A stretch of 64,000 bases of DNA, from positions 57,616,312-57,680,311 of the forward strand of contig NC_087066.1 in the NCBI RefSeq assembly GCF_963678635.1, read 5' to 3'. The notes under the pieces were generated by a model that worked only from the letters and a program-made list of their open reading frames with translations, was not told where the DNA came from and ran no database searches. The position numbers and the translations under genes are program-made. The DNA comes from Symsagittifera roscoffensis. Taxonomy: Eukaryota > Xenacoelomorpha > Acoela > Convolutidae. Positions 43,223 to 54,790 of this stretch are shown piece after piece. Every line of letters starts with the position of its first letter. Position 1 is the first letter of the stretch.

Positions 43223-44296
43223 AAACAAGACTGCTCGTATCAGGGCAAAGCCCTGAACATTCCGACTGCCTTTTAAGGTTTATGAACCAGTACTAACATT
43301 AAAAAGTTAAATGAATTTTTTTTTCAAAGTTTGAATTAATTTGAAACCGCCATATAAAGTACAAAAGGATAGTTTTCGCTCCTTGTAACATATCAAATAT
43401 TGCAAACAAGCTTCTTTCAACCAATTTGGAACGATTTCTAAGACGGATTAACTCTCCACTTACGCGTTAATAGCGCGAAATATATCGGGCGTTAATTGTC
43501 CCAAATTGGCCAAAATAGCCGAAATGGCAATCTTTAAACCACCATAACTTCACGAAAAATGATCACATGTGAAATATTTTTTCAAATTTGAGCTCAAGAA
43601 AACAATATCTTTCGAATCATATAAAAAAAATTACGTCAAAAATGGCTAGTTAAAAAGTCGAAATTTGTCTGAAGAAAAAAAACCCACCCCGAGCACAAAT
43701 ATTCCGTTACTTTCGTATCGAAAGTCGGAACAATAACCGGATTCAATGAAATATTGATGGAAATATGCGCAATATTTTAACTTATTGTTCCGACTTTCGA
43801 TACGAAAGTGACAGAATATTTGTGCTCGGGGTGGGTTTTTTTTTCTTCAGACAAATTTCGACTTTTAAACTAGCCATTTTTGACGGAATGTGTCTTTATC
43901 ATTAAAAACGTATGGTTGTCCTGAGCTCAAATTTGAAAAGATATTTTACCTGTGATCATTTTTTCTAAAGTTATGGTGGTTTGAAGTTTGCCATTTTGGC
44001 CAATTTGGGACAATTAACGCGCGATATTTTTCGCGCTATTAACGCGTGAGCGGAGTCTTAATCCGTCTTAGAAATCGTTCCAAATTGGTTGAAAGAAGCT
44101 TATTTACCATAATTGATATGTTACAGGAGCGAAATCTATCCATTTGTACTTTATATGGCTTGTGGGGGGATGATTTTAGAAAAAAATGTCATTTCATTTT
44201 ATTACATTAAATTTATTTAAGTTATTACTGCTCCATAAAACCTTAAAAAGCAGTCGGAACATTCAGGGCTTCGCCGTGATACGAGCAGTCTTGTTT
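43223..44296. mobile_element. fold-back element with long inverted arms
   Basis: The two halves are inverted copies. The ends read AAACAAGACTGCTCGTATCA and, at the right, the complement ending GAGCAGTCTTGTTT. Just inside each end is a small hairpin, CAGGGCAAAGCCCTG or CAGGGCTTCGCCGTG. The inner arms meet near 43,740-43,785 at the word GTTCCGACTTTCGATACGAA. No transposase frame is present, so it is non-autonomous (MITE or fold-back type). Flanking target-site duplication was not clear. Confidence 0.85.
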
Positions 44297-44434
44297 AAAA
44301 GTTTAGATTCGAAATCATTTTTCTTTATTCAATGTTTTAATTTCTGAAAACTGTTTGTCAGAAAACAGCGTTTATGAGCATTCCCTAAAAATTTTGACAA
44401 GCTATCCCCCTATTAGAATTAGAGTATAACAAAT

Positions 44435-44976
44435 CTCTTATTGTTCCGACTTTCGATACGAAAGTAACGGAATATTTGTGCTCGGGGTGGGTTTTTTTTT
44501 CTTCAGACAAATTTCGACTTTTTAACTATCCATTTTCGACGGAATTTTTTTTATATCATTCAAAAGGTATTGTTGTCCTGAGCTCAAGTTTGAAAAGATA
44601 TTTCACCTGTGATCATTTTTTGTAAAATTACGAGGGTTTAAAGATTGCCATTTTGGCCAATTTGGGACAATTAACGCGCGATATATTTCGCGCTATTAAC
44701 GCGTAAGCGGAGAGTTAATCCGTCTTAGAAATCGTTCCAAATTGGTTGAAAGAAACTTATTTGCCATAATTGATTTGTTACAAGGAGCAAAATCTATCCT
44801 TTTGTGCTTTTTTTGGCGTGTGGGGTGATGATTAAAAAAAATTAAAATTTTAGAGAGAAAAAAAATTTCATTTTTTTTCTTTCATTTAATTTTTTAATGT
44901 TATTACTGCTCCATAAACCTTAGAGGGCAGTCAGAACATTCAGGGCTTCGCCCTGATTTGAGCAGTCTTGTATACA
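44435..44976. mobile_element. half copy of the fold-back element
   Basis: It starts at the centre word TTGTTCCGACTTTCGATACG and runs to GAGCAGTCTTGTA, matching the right arm of the complete element. The left arm is missing. The terminal hairpin CAGGGCTTCGCCCTG is perfect here, so this arm may be the least decayed. Between it and the full copy lie about 140 bp of unrelated AT-rich sequence. Confidence 0.8.
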
Positions 44977-45539
44977 CTTTCGAACGCATTTTTCGAGTAT
45001 AACTGTTACTCTCGGCTTAACTTTCGAATGTAAATTGCATGTTGAATAGAAACAATTTGAATTTCGCGAGCAATTTTTTTCTCCAGATTCATTGTACTTT
45101 GGCACTATTTTCTACTTCAAATGTCGCATGCATAAGGTGGCAACTATTTTGATGCTGATGACTTTCAGTGCATTAGGTAGAAGTTTTTGACAAGTTTTGG
45201 ATGATTCGACCGGAAATGCCAGTAAATGAACGAATTTGCCGAACAATGCTTTCACTGAGTTTCGACTTCGACTAGTTTTAAAGTTACCATTTTTAGTACC
45301 ATTTTCTGCGACGTAACCAATTGCTTGTTAAAAAACGGGGTTTTTGAGCATTCACTAAAAATTTTGACGAGCAATCCCCCTTAGAATTAGATTATAACAA
45401 ACGAATTATTCAGCTGAGGCCGGTTAAAATGGATGTCGTAAAATACAACCAAAAGACAATTGGGGAAAATTTGGCTACCAGAAATTGGCAAGGGGTGGGG
45501 GCGCTACTGCTGTTTGCTTTCACGTTCAATGTGTGTAGA
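44977..45539. other. non-coding stretch
   Basis: No gene supported. The word TTTTGAC(A/G)AGCAATCCCCCTTAGAATTAGA near 45,360 resembles the one near 44,395 (CAAGCTATCCCCCTATTAGAA). This suggests a small repeated unit flanking the fold-back copies. Confidence 0.4.
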
Positions 45540-45958
45540 CAGGGGTGGATGTATGATTTTTTCGAGGGGGTGGGGCGAAAGCTTTTTTTTTCCAGGTCGA
45601 CCAAACAAATTGATTTCCGAGCTCTTCTAAAGCCGTAAAAAGACCTTGTTTTGGCCAAATTTTCCGCGCCGCAGGCAAGATTTTGAAAATACAAGTCAAA
45701 AAAGGCGTTTGTAGGCACTTTTTGAATAATTTTGAGCACAAAAATTGCGTTTTTTTTTGGCGCGCGCTGCCTCCTCAAAATTCTTAAATTTTCGCGCCTA
45801 AGGCGTCCTTAGAAATTTTTCAGAGTCTGTCAGCCAAAAATGGATATCTTAAAATAGTACAAAGGGGGACCCTTTGGGTCGGCAGGGGGTCGAATCCCTG
45901 GGGGGGGGGGGGGTAAAGGGGGACGCCTTCTCTCCCTTAAATCAAAAATCCGCCCCTG
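45540..45958. mobile_element. hAT-like MITE
   Basis: The ends are CAGGGGTGGAT and ATCCGCCCCTG, the reverse complement of CAGGGGCGGAT, a terminus typical of hAT elements. The flanking 8-mers TGTGTAGA and TGTGGAGG match at six of eight positions, as expected for an aged 8-bp target-site duplication. No transposase. The interior contains a run of 14 G near 45,900 and GC-rich words unlike the surrounding AT-rich DNA. Confidence 0.75.
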
Positions 45959-46259
45959 TGTGGAGGTATTTTTCACTCGATAGAATTACGACGATTAGTT
46001 TTTGAAAGCACACTTTACTGCTTGTATCTATGGTCATCAATAAACAAAGTAGTTATAATTTATTTAATAACTGCTCTTAGTCGTGGTTTTTGGTTGAACA
46101 CATGCTATCAAAAATCATCAAATCAATTACCATCAGTTTATAACAAGCGCAAGCAAATACGCTAGCCCTCTTTATCTCTAGACAGCTCCTATCTCAAATC
46201 AAATCTGAACATAATTATTGGTCTGAATTTTCAGCCAGAAAATATTCTGAAAAATTTTA

Positions 46260-47438
46260 TTGGTCTGCATTTTTCGCTTCATTGGCAAAAACAAAATGAA
46301 GCTGATAATGGAAGGAAAGCCTTCAAATATTTTTGAAGCGCAGTCCAAAGCCAATATGAATAAAATCAGACGGTTGAGTGAACTAGTGAATGAACGAAGA
46401 CGCTCCTTTCAAACGGGAGACAATTTGATCAACGCAGTGGCTAGAATAGAGATAGGATATCCTGGAACCTCTTTGAACCCTGAAGATTACATAATCGTGA
46501 ACAAAATAACCACCGAGAAACGAATCCTATGCAGGATAATAAACAAAAGTGAGCGAGACTATCCGGACCTGAAGATATCTATACCACTGGATTGGAAAAG
46601 TTACCACGTATTAACTCTCAAAGAACGCCAAGGAGAAAACAGCTGCAAAAGTTTGATCGAGCTTGACCTGAGCGCGAAACACGATTGGACAAGACCCATC
46701 CAATCAGACGAGGCCAAAGTTCAAAGTGAGATGTCGGTGAGATGTGTCGGAAGAGTGTATTCTAGTGACGCACCCTATTCCAGGTTAGTTCTCCGAAGTG
46801 CCAAAGGAACTGATCATCTGGTGTCCATGAACTCCACCGGAACCTTCCAGGCGCTACGTCACCCGATTCCTCTGACTTTAAAATCAGCAGTTACGCGGTT
46901 TTCATTACCTCTGGATTTTAGCATCCAGTTTCCTGCAACGTCTAGCGGTTCATCTCAAATGGGACTCAAAAATCAGCACTCTTCTTACAACTTCACCTGT
47001 AATGATTTTTTCTCGATTGACACATCGCCTGAAATGACGTCATTCAAAGATGATGTGGCAGAAAGTGTGGAATGTTTGATAGATTCTACTATTCGTGCAT
47101 TTAGCTTCATAAATTTCGATTACATTTTCTGTCAGAAGTTAGACGTCAAAACATGGAAACGAATTGGACCAGAAATAATTCTTCCTTGCTTCTCATTCGA
47201 TAAAATTCGAGTGGTTGAGATTAACACAGAACCGGAAGTGCACCACGTGAACATGCTAGCTTTCGATTATGTAATAGGTAGACGTAATACTGGAGACATG
47301 ACGTCAGATGTGTCCGAACAAGATTTGTCATGTATTTGGGAGTCTGTTTATCTGCACGGAGGAACAGAAGAACATCAGATTAAAGAGACGCCCTGGAAGG
47401 TTGTCCAAATCAACGAAATATCACAGAGCCAAAACTAA
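46260..47438 (+). CDS. unidentified intact ORF, up to 392 codons
   Basis: This is one of the few long intact frames in the window. A second in-frame ATG at 46,296 (MKLIMEGK) may be the real start, since the first 12 residues are not informative. The protein has a basic helical N-terminus (KANMNKIRRLSELVNERRRS). A mixed beta-rich body follows, with VARIEIGYPGTSLNPEDYII, ITRFSLPL-like strands and Cys residues spread without a clear zinc pattern. It ends in an acidic region. No signal peptide, membrane segment or known motif is evident. There are no flanking introns I can prove. It could be a host gene, a recent transposon gene or a virus-derived gene. Confidence 0.6.
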   Translation: MVCIFRFIGKNKMKLIMEGKPSNIFEAQSKANMNKIRRLSELVNERRRSFQTGDNLINAVARIEIGYPGTSLNPEDYIIVNKITTEKRILCRIINKSERDYPDLKISIPLDWKSYHVLTLKERQGENSCKSLIELDLSAKHDWTRPIQSDEAKVQSEMSVRCVGRVYSSDAPYSRLVLRSAKGTDHLVSMNSTGTFQALRHPIPLTLKSAVTRFSLPLDFSIQFPATSSGSSQMGLKNQHSSYNFTCNDFFSIDTSPEMTSFKDDVAESVECLIDSTIRAFSFINFDYIFCQKLDVKTWKRIGPEIILPCFSFDKIRVVEINTEPEVHHVNMLAFDYVIGRRNTGDMTSDVSEQDLSCIWESVYLHGGTEEHQIKETPWKVVQINEISQSQN

Positions 47439-47583
47439 ATCCGAAAGTCGAAATCAATCTAACAGAGAATCAACCATCACTTCTACATCAGGGCAATTTA
47501 CGCCACTTTTTTGTCACGATCAAAATTGTCTGGCGAAATTTTTCTTCAAAATAATCTAAAACTATGCTGAAAAATTACGTTGG

Positions 47584-47784
47584 CGAAAAATGATCGCGCC
47601 CTTCTGGAAATTAGTATATATTCCAAGGCGCCTTTAGAAAAAATTAGGGTTATTCATCATCGTTTATTCATCGATGATGAAAGGTAGCATCATCGATGAA
47701 TATACGATGATGTATGACCCTAAAATTTTTCTAAAGGCGCCCTGGAATATATACTAATCTTGAGAAGGACGCAATCATTTTGGT
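47584..47784. mobile_element. 200-bp palindromic MITE
   Basis: Inverted arms are recognised by TTAGTATATATTCCA at 47,611 and its complement ending at 47,757, and by GGCGCCTTTAGAAAAA inside. Outside this, similarity continues through CGCGCCCTTCT on the left and the complement AGAAGGACGCA on the right. The centre has CATCATCG words that could form a second hairpin. No coding. It lies about 150 bp after the unidentified ORF. Confidence 0.8.
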
Positions 47785-48059
47785 CGACTTAAAAACAATA
47801 ATGCTCGATAAAATTTTCCCCTTGAGAAAAAATGAAATCCTAGATCCACCATTGATATGTATTCAAAGGAACAAAATAACATCGTAAAGCTCTTTTTCTA
47901 TCATGAAAAAATATATAACTTCGTAAGCCTCCTTTTCTATCCTGAAAAAAAACAGATGATGAATTCGATGAGTTTAGAAGTATCATCATCCTTTGATTAT
48001 TTTGAAGGGGCATCAAATAGAGTGGCCTTGCCACAATATAGCCACAAGAAAAATTCACT

Positions 48060-48479
48060 ATAGCAATTGAAAAAAAGTCATTTTCGAAGAAAACGTAATA
48101 TTTATGTTTGGGATGGTTTTTATTCAGTCATGTTTCGCCAATTGAAATAATAATTTTTAACAAAAAAAAACTATTTCCACATTGAAGATATCGACTTCCT
48201 GATTTCAAATGTAAAAATATATTTTTACCTCTGATTATTTTTTGTAAAGTTCAGATCTTGAAAATTGTCAAGTTGGCCATGTTCCGGACTGAAATATGCG
48301 CTAAATTGACTTGAGGCTAGCTAATCGGTCGTAATAATTCCGTACGACTCAAATTTGATCTTTGATGGTCTCCAAAAATCATAGATTTTCATTATTTTTT
48401 TTCCTTAAAAATTAATCGATATGGATTACGGGGCAGTCGAACATTCAGAGCTTTTACTTGATATACGAGCAGTCTTGCT
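48060..48479. mobile_element. second half copy of the fold-back element, diverged
   Basis: It shares the right-arm order: an AAATTTC/AAAGTCATTTTCGA word, TTTTTACCTCTGATTATTTTTT, TTGTCAAGTTGGCCA, and the end GGGCAGTCGAACATTCAGAG to GAGCAGTCTTG. Divergence is greater than in the other copies. Its end at 48,478 touches the truncated RT of element B. Confidence 0.65.
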
Positions 48480-49245
48480 GTTCTTCAACAGAACTATGGC
48501 CATCTTATTACACAAAAACATGAATGCAGCCCCAGATAAATCACATTTTCTTCTAACACGAAAAAAATTCCTTGGACATATTAAAGAAAGAAACACTATA
48601 ACTCCATTAAAATCTCGCATAGAAGCAAAACAAAAACTCCAACCACCTTCAAATAAAAAGAAAAAACAAGAATTTTTTGGAATGTTAAACTTCTCAAGTA
48701 AATACGTATATAAAATGCAGTTACTCTTAAAGCCATTTTACAACATCCTTAGACAACAAAATAATTTTTAATGGACAACAGAAGATCAGAAACGATTTGA
48801 AGAAATATAAACTCTTAAAATTAAAATAATTAATTACTATCCCAGATCGCGACCAACCATTTTATGCCATGTGCGACGCCTCAAACTTTGGCATCGGCGC
48901 ATCATTATTACAATCTCACAATAGATCAAATAAAATGAACCTCATCACCGCAAACTCTGGGCTGTTCACACAAGCTGAACTTAGACTCTCTACTCTTATG
49001 AGAGAATGGACAGCCATAATATATACACTTACAGAATATGAATTTTTAATACTTGGATCAAAACATCCAACAGTTTTATTTACAGATCATAAACCCATAA
49101 TTTTCCTTTTTACCCAGAAATCAAACCCAAATCATAAATATTATAGATTCCAACTAAATTTAATGAAGTTCCCAAACTAAAATATAGTTTGGAAAAAAAG
49201 AAAAAATCTCGCACTACCTGATACTCTAAGTAGAAACACACCACC
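48480..49245 (+). pseudogene. RT 3' end and RNase H, element B
   Basis: A Ty3/gypsy RT end and RNase H lie in two or three frames. FNRTMAILLHKNMNAAPDKS and FLLTRKKFLGHI match the end of the palm and thumb. FFGMLNFSSKYVYKM corresponds to the Phe-Leu-Gly-x-x-Asn-Tyr-Tyr block. RNase H shows MCDASNFGIGASL (near 48,869) and LFTDHKPIIFLF, with LPDTLSRN at about 49,216. The upstream two thirds of RT are missing, so this copy is 5' truncated at the fold-back half copy. It is more AT-rich than element A. Confidence 0.8.
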
Positions 49246-49640
49246 TGAATTATTAGCAAGAAAAACAACAGTTGAAATGCCACAAAATATAAAATTTTTC
49301 CTAGCACAAGATGAAATCTCACCAAGATTAAAATGCAAATACGCCGTAAAAACTGACGTAGATCCATCACAAATAAATAACCTACAACATTTTCCACTAT
49401 ATCTAGATTGTCAAAACAACCACTACGAAGTAGACCTACTAGGAAAGTCTACATTTAAATCGATACCATACACTTCGCGGATTAAAAAAGAACACACAGC
49501 AAAAACCAATCAAACCAAAATTGTATAAAAAAGATCAATTCCTTTTAATAGAAAAAGAAAGTCTCACTGACAAAATAAATTTATCAGGCCCACTAATAAA
49601 TGACTCAAAATATACCTTCATGACCCACTCGATACAATAC
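49246..49640 (+). pseudogene. RNase H-integrase connector, element B
   Basis: This mostly open frame (49,277-49,528) is rich in Asn, Gln, Thr and Lys. It has a basic segment RIKKEHTAKTNQTKIV at its end. It carries no catalytic motif. Position between RNase H and the integrase zinc finger fits a Pol linker. Confidence 0.5.
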
Positions 49641-50763
49641 CTCTATCAAAAGTAGAAATTGAAAATTTTTTGCTACCAATTACAAAAAATATTAAATCTA
49701 AAATTATTTCAGAAACATCAAAATCTTGATCCAATCATTAGACAATTAAAATCCTGGCACAAATACAAAACCAAGCCAATTAAAGCAGATATCACCACTC
49801 TAGGAAATAAGACACTTCTTAGATATTTCAAAAAATTTAACAATACCTCTATCAATGAAAACACAGATAGTTCAGAATTCCAAAGATCTGACATCACAGT
49901 ACCCTGTCTACCTTTAAGTATGATGCTTATAGTTTTTCATACCTCTAATTCCTTACACGCTAAAGGATATTCAGGAGAAGAAAAAAAACGTATTCAAATT
50001 TTATACAAACTTTTTATTTCCCAAATGCACCATTTTGGATAAAGGTAATATGCAAAGATTGCATAACATGTCAACTAAACAAACCATACCCAATCCAAAA
50101 ACGAATTGCAGAGTAACAAGATTTTAAAGGACAAAGTCTATACTTGAATCACAGAGTTTCTTTTGATACCAAAGGACCAACATCACAATCCTCAGAAGGA
50201 AACTCATATATAATGGTCATTGTTGATGCATTCACACTCTACGTAGCACTTAACCCAGTACCCCATTGTAATGCTTATAGAACACTTTATAAACACTGGA
50301 TAGCAAAATTAGGATTACCCGAAATCCTTGTTTCAGACAACGGCACTGAATTTATAAACAACGAAATCTTTACACAATGCCACTTATATAAAATTAAACA
50401 CAAACCACGTACAACTCATGCACCTTGGACTAACGGACTAGTCGAAGACATGAACCGTTCGTTACAAGAATATCTAAGATGTATCATTAATGGAAATGAC
50501 ACACGATACACTGAATGGTCATCAGATGTAAAGCTATTCCCACTATCATATAATTCACAAATCACAACAACCTTAGGATTATCACCCTATGAAATGGTTT
50601 TCAACCAAAAACCACGGAAACCAATGATGTTCACCGCAAACTCTTCAAAAAATGCACAAGACTATTGTCAACCCACTAAAGAATCAAGATGTTACAATCT
50701 ACCACTACACACCCACGATGAAGATCAGATCACTTTCATCATCCACAAATTTCAAAGTTAGCT
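49641..50763 (+). pseudogene. integrase, element B
   Basis: The zinc-finger His pair lies in FHTSNSLHAKGYSG (near 49,940). The Cys pair lies in a short frame-shifted CKDCITCQ segment (near 50,055). The core frame 50,144-50,761 is open: SFDTKGPTSQSSEGNSYI has the first Asp, LVSDNGTEFINN the second, and TNGLVEDMNRS the Glu. All three catalytic residues are visible. It would insert the cDNA. Frameshifts before the core and stops after it indicate decay. Confidence 0.9.
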
Positions 50764-51150
50764 TCCGTACACACACGGAATTGATTTTAAACAGAGATAA
50801 AAACACAACGAAATCTATCAGAAAGTAACAAAAATTTGTTAAAAGACAAAAAATTAATTCTCAAATAAGTTCCCGATTTACCTCAGCTACAAACTTAAAC
50901 ATAGAAACATACCTTTTAATTCCAAACTTTACAACAAAAAAAGCAATTTCTAAAAAATTACAACCACTCCGAAAAGGAGCAAATCAAATAATTGATAAAC
51001 CCACTGATGTAACATACAAACTTACAGACCTAAACAAAAAATAAATCGTTCATCATCGAAACAACCTCTTACCTCATTGTCCGAAAGAGTACGCTCTTTG
51101 CGAACTAAACAACTATATTCTTTTACAGGACTTAAAGTTATTCAAAATAA
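50764..51150 (+). pseudogene. GPY/F-like integrase tail, element B
   Basis: One frame near 50,965-51,135 gives RKGANQIIDKPTDVTYKLTD, then HHRNNLLPHCPKEYALCEL, with one stop. This is the pattern of the post-core module in Ty3/gypsy integrases. It marks the C-terminus of Pol. Confidence 0.6.
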
Positions 51151-52465
51151 TTCAGATTTCGAACAAAATCAAAGCATTAATATAATAATGATAATAATTA
51201 GATAATAATGAAAGAGAACTCCCCAAACAAACATCAAAAAAATTAGATAACAAAAAGATAACCCAAACAGAACGAAAAACGTGAAAATTAGAAGAAAAAT
51301 TCTACCAAAAGATCAAAAAGAAAAATCTCCACATAGACAACCATCGCGACTTCAAAATCAGCCACGTAAAGATTACAAGACATTCATCCCATAATCTAAA
51401 ATATTAAAGAAAATTGACTTTCAGAAACCACTTTAATTTAAAATTTTCACCTCTTGAAGATATTTTCATTAACCGAACGTTTTCTCAAGATGCATGCTGA
51501 ACAACTCTTAAACAAATTAGTTCAAAATCTGCCAATAAGAACCTTTTCCGAATCATCACCTAAATTTTGACACAACTTCTTTAGCCGGCAAACAATCACA
51601 CTCAAGCCAATGTCTAACTATAACTAAAGAACCTCCAGGTCAAAAATAAGCAAACAGCTAAACATTGACACCTGAAATAAACCAAGTTTCATTATTTCAA
51701 CTCTGCCCTATCAAGTAGAACAAAAACCAACAGTATTGTCCCAACTTAGAACCAAAAACTCCCGCAAGCCAAAATATTAAATTAGCCTAAGAACAAATTG
51801 AACATGATCATTTAGCCTAAAGTACGAATATCTCTCAGATATCCCCAATCATCCAATAAGTAAAAAGGAGCCCTCAGAACCTTCCTTCACCAAAAATTAC
51901 CAAAATTCAACCCACTTGTCAAAAAACCAATAAATAATCCGCCCACAGTCGAATTTCGCCTCGAAAAATAAAAAATAATTCGACGAAGAAATCACTTCTT
52001 TAAATGCTTCTTTCTCGAACAGTCAACAAACTCCAAAAAATTCTTTCAAACTTTTTTTCAAATCTTTCAGATCTTTTCAAACCTTGTATAACCTTCTTAT
52101 CCAACATTTTAGAAATGTTCATCCTTTCCCTGGTAATTTTTTGCAACTTTTTCATCGTTTTTATATTCCCTAGCCCAAGCCCACCTTAATTTTTTCAAAA
52201 GTTTTGACCAAATTGTCAGGTACGATATTTCAAATAACTATCTAAATGTTCCAACATCAATTCAGTAGAACAGATGTTTTTTCTTTTTATGATAATTCCC
52301 ACATTTTCAACGTCCCTCATACTGACAATGTGCAAATGTATAAAAAAAGGCTATCATAACTTTCGCATTAGCCACGATACTCTTAATCTTTTTCATCGAA
52401 GATTATTACACAAACATAAAATTTCTTCATAAAAAGTTAAACTTTTCAAAACTTTTCCAAAATTG
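51151..52465. other. AT-rich spacer between pol and the envelope region
   Basis: No supported gene. The translation is rich in Asn, Lys and Gln with many stops. A short hydrophobic frame (52,004-52,189) ends in Pro/Ser and could be a chance product of AT-rich sequence. Polyadenylation or splice signals could lie here but none were assigned. Confidence 0.4.
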
Positions 52466-53129
52466 CTAATCAACAACCCCCACATCAGTCCCCACCGACA
52501 ACATCCCAAAAACCTCCAACAACACCAACAAATACTCAAACAAATAATCCCCAATCATCAACACGCATCTCTTTTCAAGACAACCCATATACATTTGAAG
52601 AAACACACGCACGACTAACCGAACCACTAGAACCAGTCTTTCGCCAAGCATCGCTAAGCGAACCGCAATACGAACCATTATATAATATATACCCCCTCTA
52701 CAACAAGACCTTAAAAGAGCAAGACACCAAAGTCAAAACCAAAACATGCTCGAAATTAACAGACAAATTACTCATCCAAGACTAAGCAGAAATTTACAAA
52801 ACCCTAGAGTTCAATTCAACATACCTCATTCACCAACAACAAATCCCATAAACATTTCAAGTAGTACAATTCAAAGTACTCCCCAGACTCCATCACAACC
52901 AAACACATCAAACATCCCATCAGATTACTTAGGATCAACCCCTACATTTGAACAAATCAGAGAAAACCCTTTTAATCCCTCAGCCACTACAGAACACCTC
53001 CCATCTTGGATGACACAAGCTTTTACTCAAGGCGAACCAAATTTAGTAAGCGATCTAACAGACACGTTTCATATGAAACATCTCTATCACTACCTGAAAC
53101 TCTGTCACTCCTTTCAACCCCTTCTTTAA
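52466..53129 (+). pseudogene. Pro/Asn/Thr-rich ORF before the envelope gene
   Basis: A frame from about 52,466 to 52,785 carries PQSSTRISFQDNPYTFEET and then LTEPLEPVFRQASLSEPQYE. It continues by frame change into 52,746-53,129, rich in Pro, Ser, Asn and Thr, with FEQIRENPFNPSATTEHLPS. There is no known domain. Its composition resembles the disordered segments found after each envelope unit downstream. It may be a separate small protein of element B. Confidence 0.4.
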
Positions 53130-53527
53130 CTCCGATTTCATAAACACCATTTCCCCCAATTTTCCTACAAATCTCGACGCCAGATTTGAAAAAATTTCAA
53201 CGAGAAACATACAACTGCGACTAGATTTGAATTCATTCTAAGCACCCCCTCGGCTATTTGGACAACATCACGAAAGTAACAGATTACATAACTAGGCACT
53301 AAACCGATTACAATATAGACAAGATATCCACAAGGTATACAAGAACATAATATACAAATACTTCAACAAAATAATCTGACAATAAATTTGAAATCCCAGT
53401 GAGAATCAATAATATAATCATCATCCTTTATCCCTAGCCCCCCCTAATATAACAGCTCAATCTCTACCTCCTCCATTTATAACCACAGAAATAATCTAAA
53501 AATACCATAGATACACAAAAAAGACAA

Positions 53528-54790
53528 TTGGATATATCACCTTTTATAACCCATACTCAGGACTATCATACACATGTATCTTTTAAAAATACTAATTTTC
53601 CAGACTTTTTTAATTTTCAATTTATAAAACCCGATCATAACAATCCTTCCGCCCGAACAGGACCCCAGGATTTACTAGTCACACACTATGACTGTGAAGA
53701 AAATGAACAAAAAACATTACTCAAATATGCAATGAACCAAGTCACTCAATGTGAATCCGAACCACAATCAATCGAAACAACAAAGATAATAAGTATACTT
53801 TACTCAAAAGCACGAGCTACAACGCTAACAGAATATAAATTCACAGCGACATTTTCCGAAAAGAAAGTACATTGTTCCCAAGTCTCAAATGGTAAAAAAA
53901 AACAGACTAGATCATGAATCTCTCTATCCAAGTAATATCGAAAGAATAATACACCTCAGCCCTGACTATTGTAAAAACGAACTTAGACGATTGAAAATCA
54001 CATCAAACAAAGGCTTAACTAGAAAATTGGTAAACTTTCAAATTTTTCATACTCAGCACACCAAGCCGAACTTGAAAGATACATGGAATGTGTGCTGGAA
54101 AGGAGCACTTGGAAGGTTAACTTGTGATCTCCATGATAAATATTGGATACCACACATTGGAATAAACAATCCCTCAAATTGTAAAGCCGACACTAAAAAT
54201 AAAGGATACCCAGAAGTAAATTTTTGATTGGAAAATACAACTTGAAAAAGTACAACTAACACGAGATTTAAAAGATGACACTATAATCTATCAAGAAATC
54301 AGACTCCCTTGTAAAAACGACCAAGGATACTGCGATCCCACTACACGAACGCAAGCAATAATTGTTTGGTTCACCGAAGGCACTTGTACCTCATTTCAAG
54401 TACCAAAAATACACGCTAGAATGATAAAATTTCACCAAAAAAATTTCATTGAACCAATCCCCTATGAAAAGGTGAATCCACCAAATCAGAAAAAGTAATT
54501 TTAATTTTAGAAACATTAATAATATAGAAAATAAATTGACACGCTTCCAAATTTACCCAGAAACAGAACTTGCATGTAATTATACCAAACCACTATATAA
54601 AAAACAATATTTAGAAATTCTTGTCGAATTTGAACAAAGTTTCGACATGAATACAGGAAAACTAAAAACAACCGATGGCAACACATCGCTCATCCAATGA
54701 CGAAATTTCATATATCCCAGTAAACCTCAAAAAAACACAGAAAGAACTGGTGGAAAACTAAAACCGCAAACCAAAGACAGTACACGTTTA
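53528..54790 (+). pseudogene. envelope glycoprotein-like N-terminal ectodomain
   Basis: Consecutive frames (53,528-53,917; 53,889-54,227; 54,246-54,498; then to 54,790) read as one broken protein. Cys-containing motifs are HYDCEENEQ, VTQCESEPQ, VHCSQVSNG, and DYCKNELRR. Then WNVCWKGALGRLTCDLHD, IRLPCKNDQGYCDP and TEGTCTSFQVP follow. Paired cysteines and Asn-x-Ser/Thr sites suggest a secreted or surface ectodomain. Position after integrase is that of env in retrovirus-like Ty3/gypsy elements. Cysteine spacing and the later helical part suggest to me the class III gB/chuvirus-like group; this is unverified. Confidence 0.55.

Noticed and set aside
45866-45900. GGGTCGAATCCC resembling a tRNA T-loop
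   Set aside because: No matching acceptor, D or anticodon arms are present; it lies inside the hAT-like MITE.
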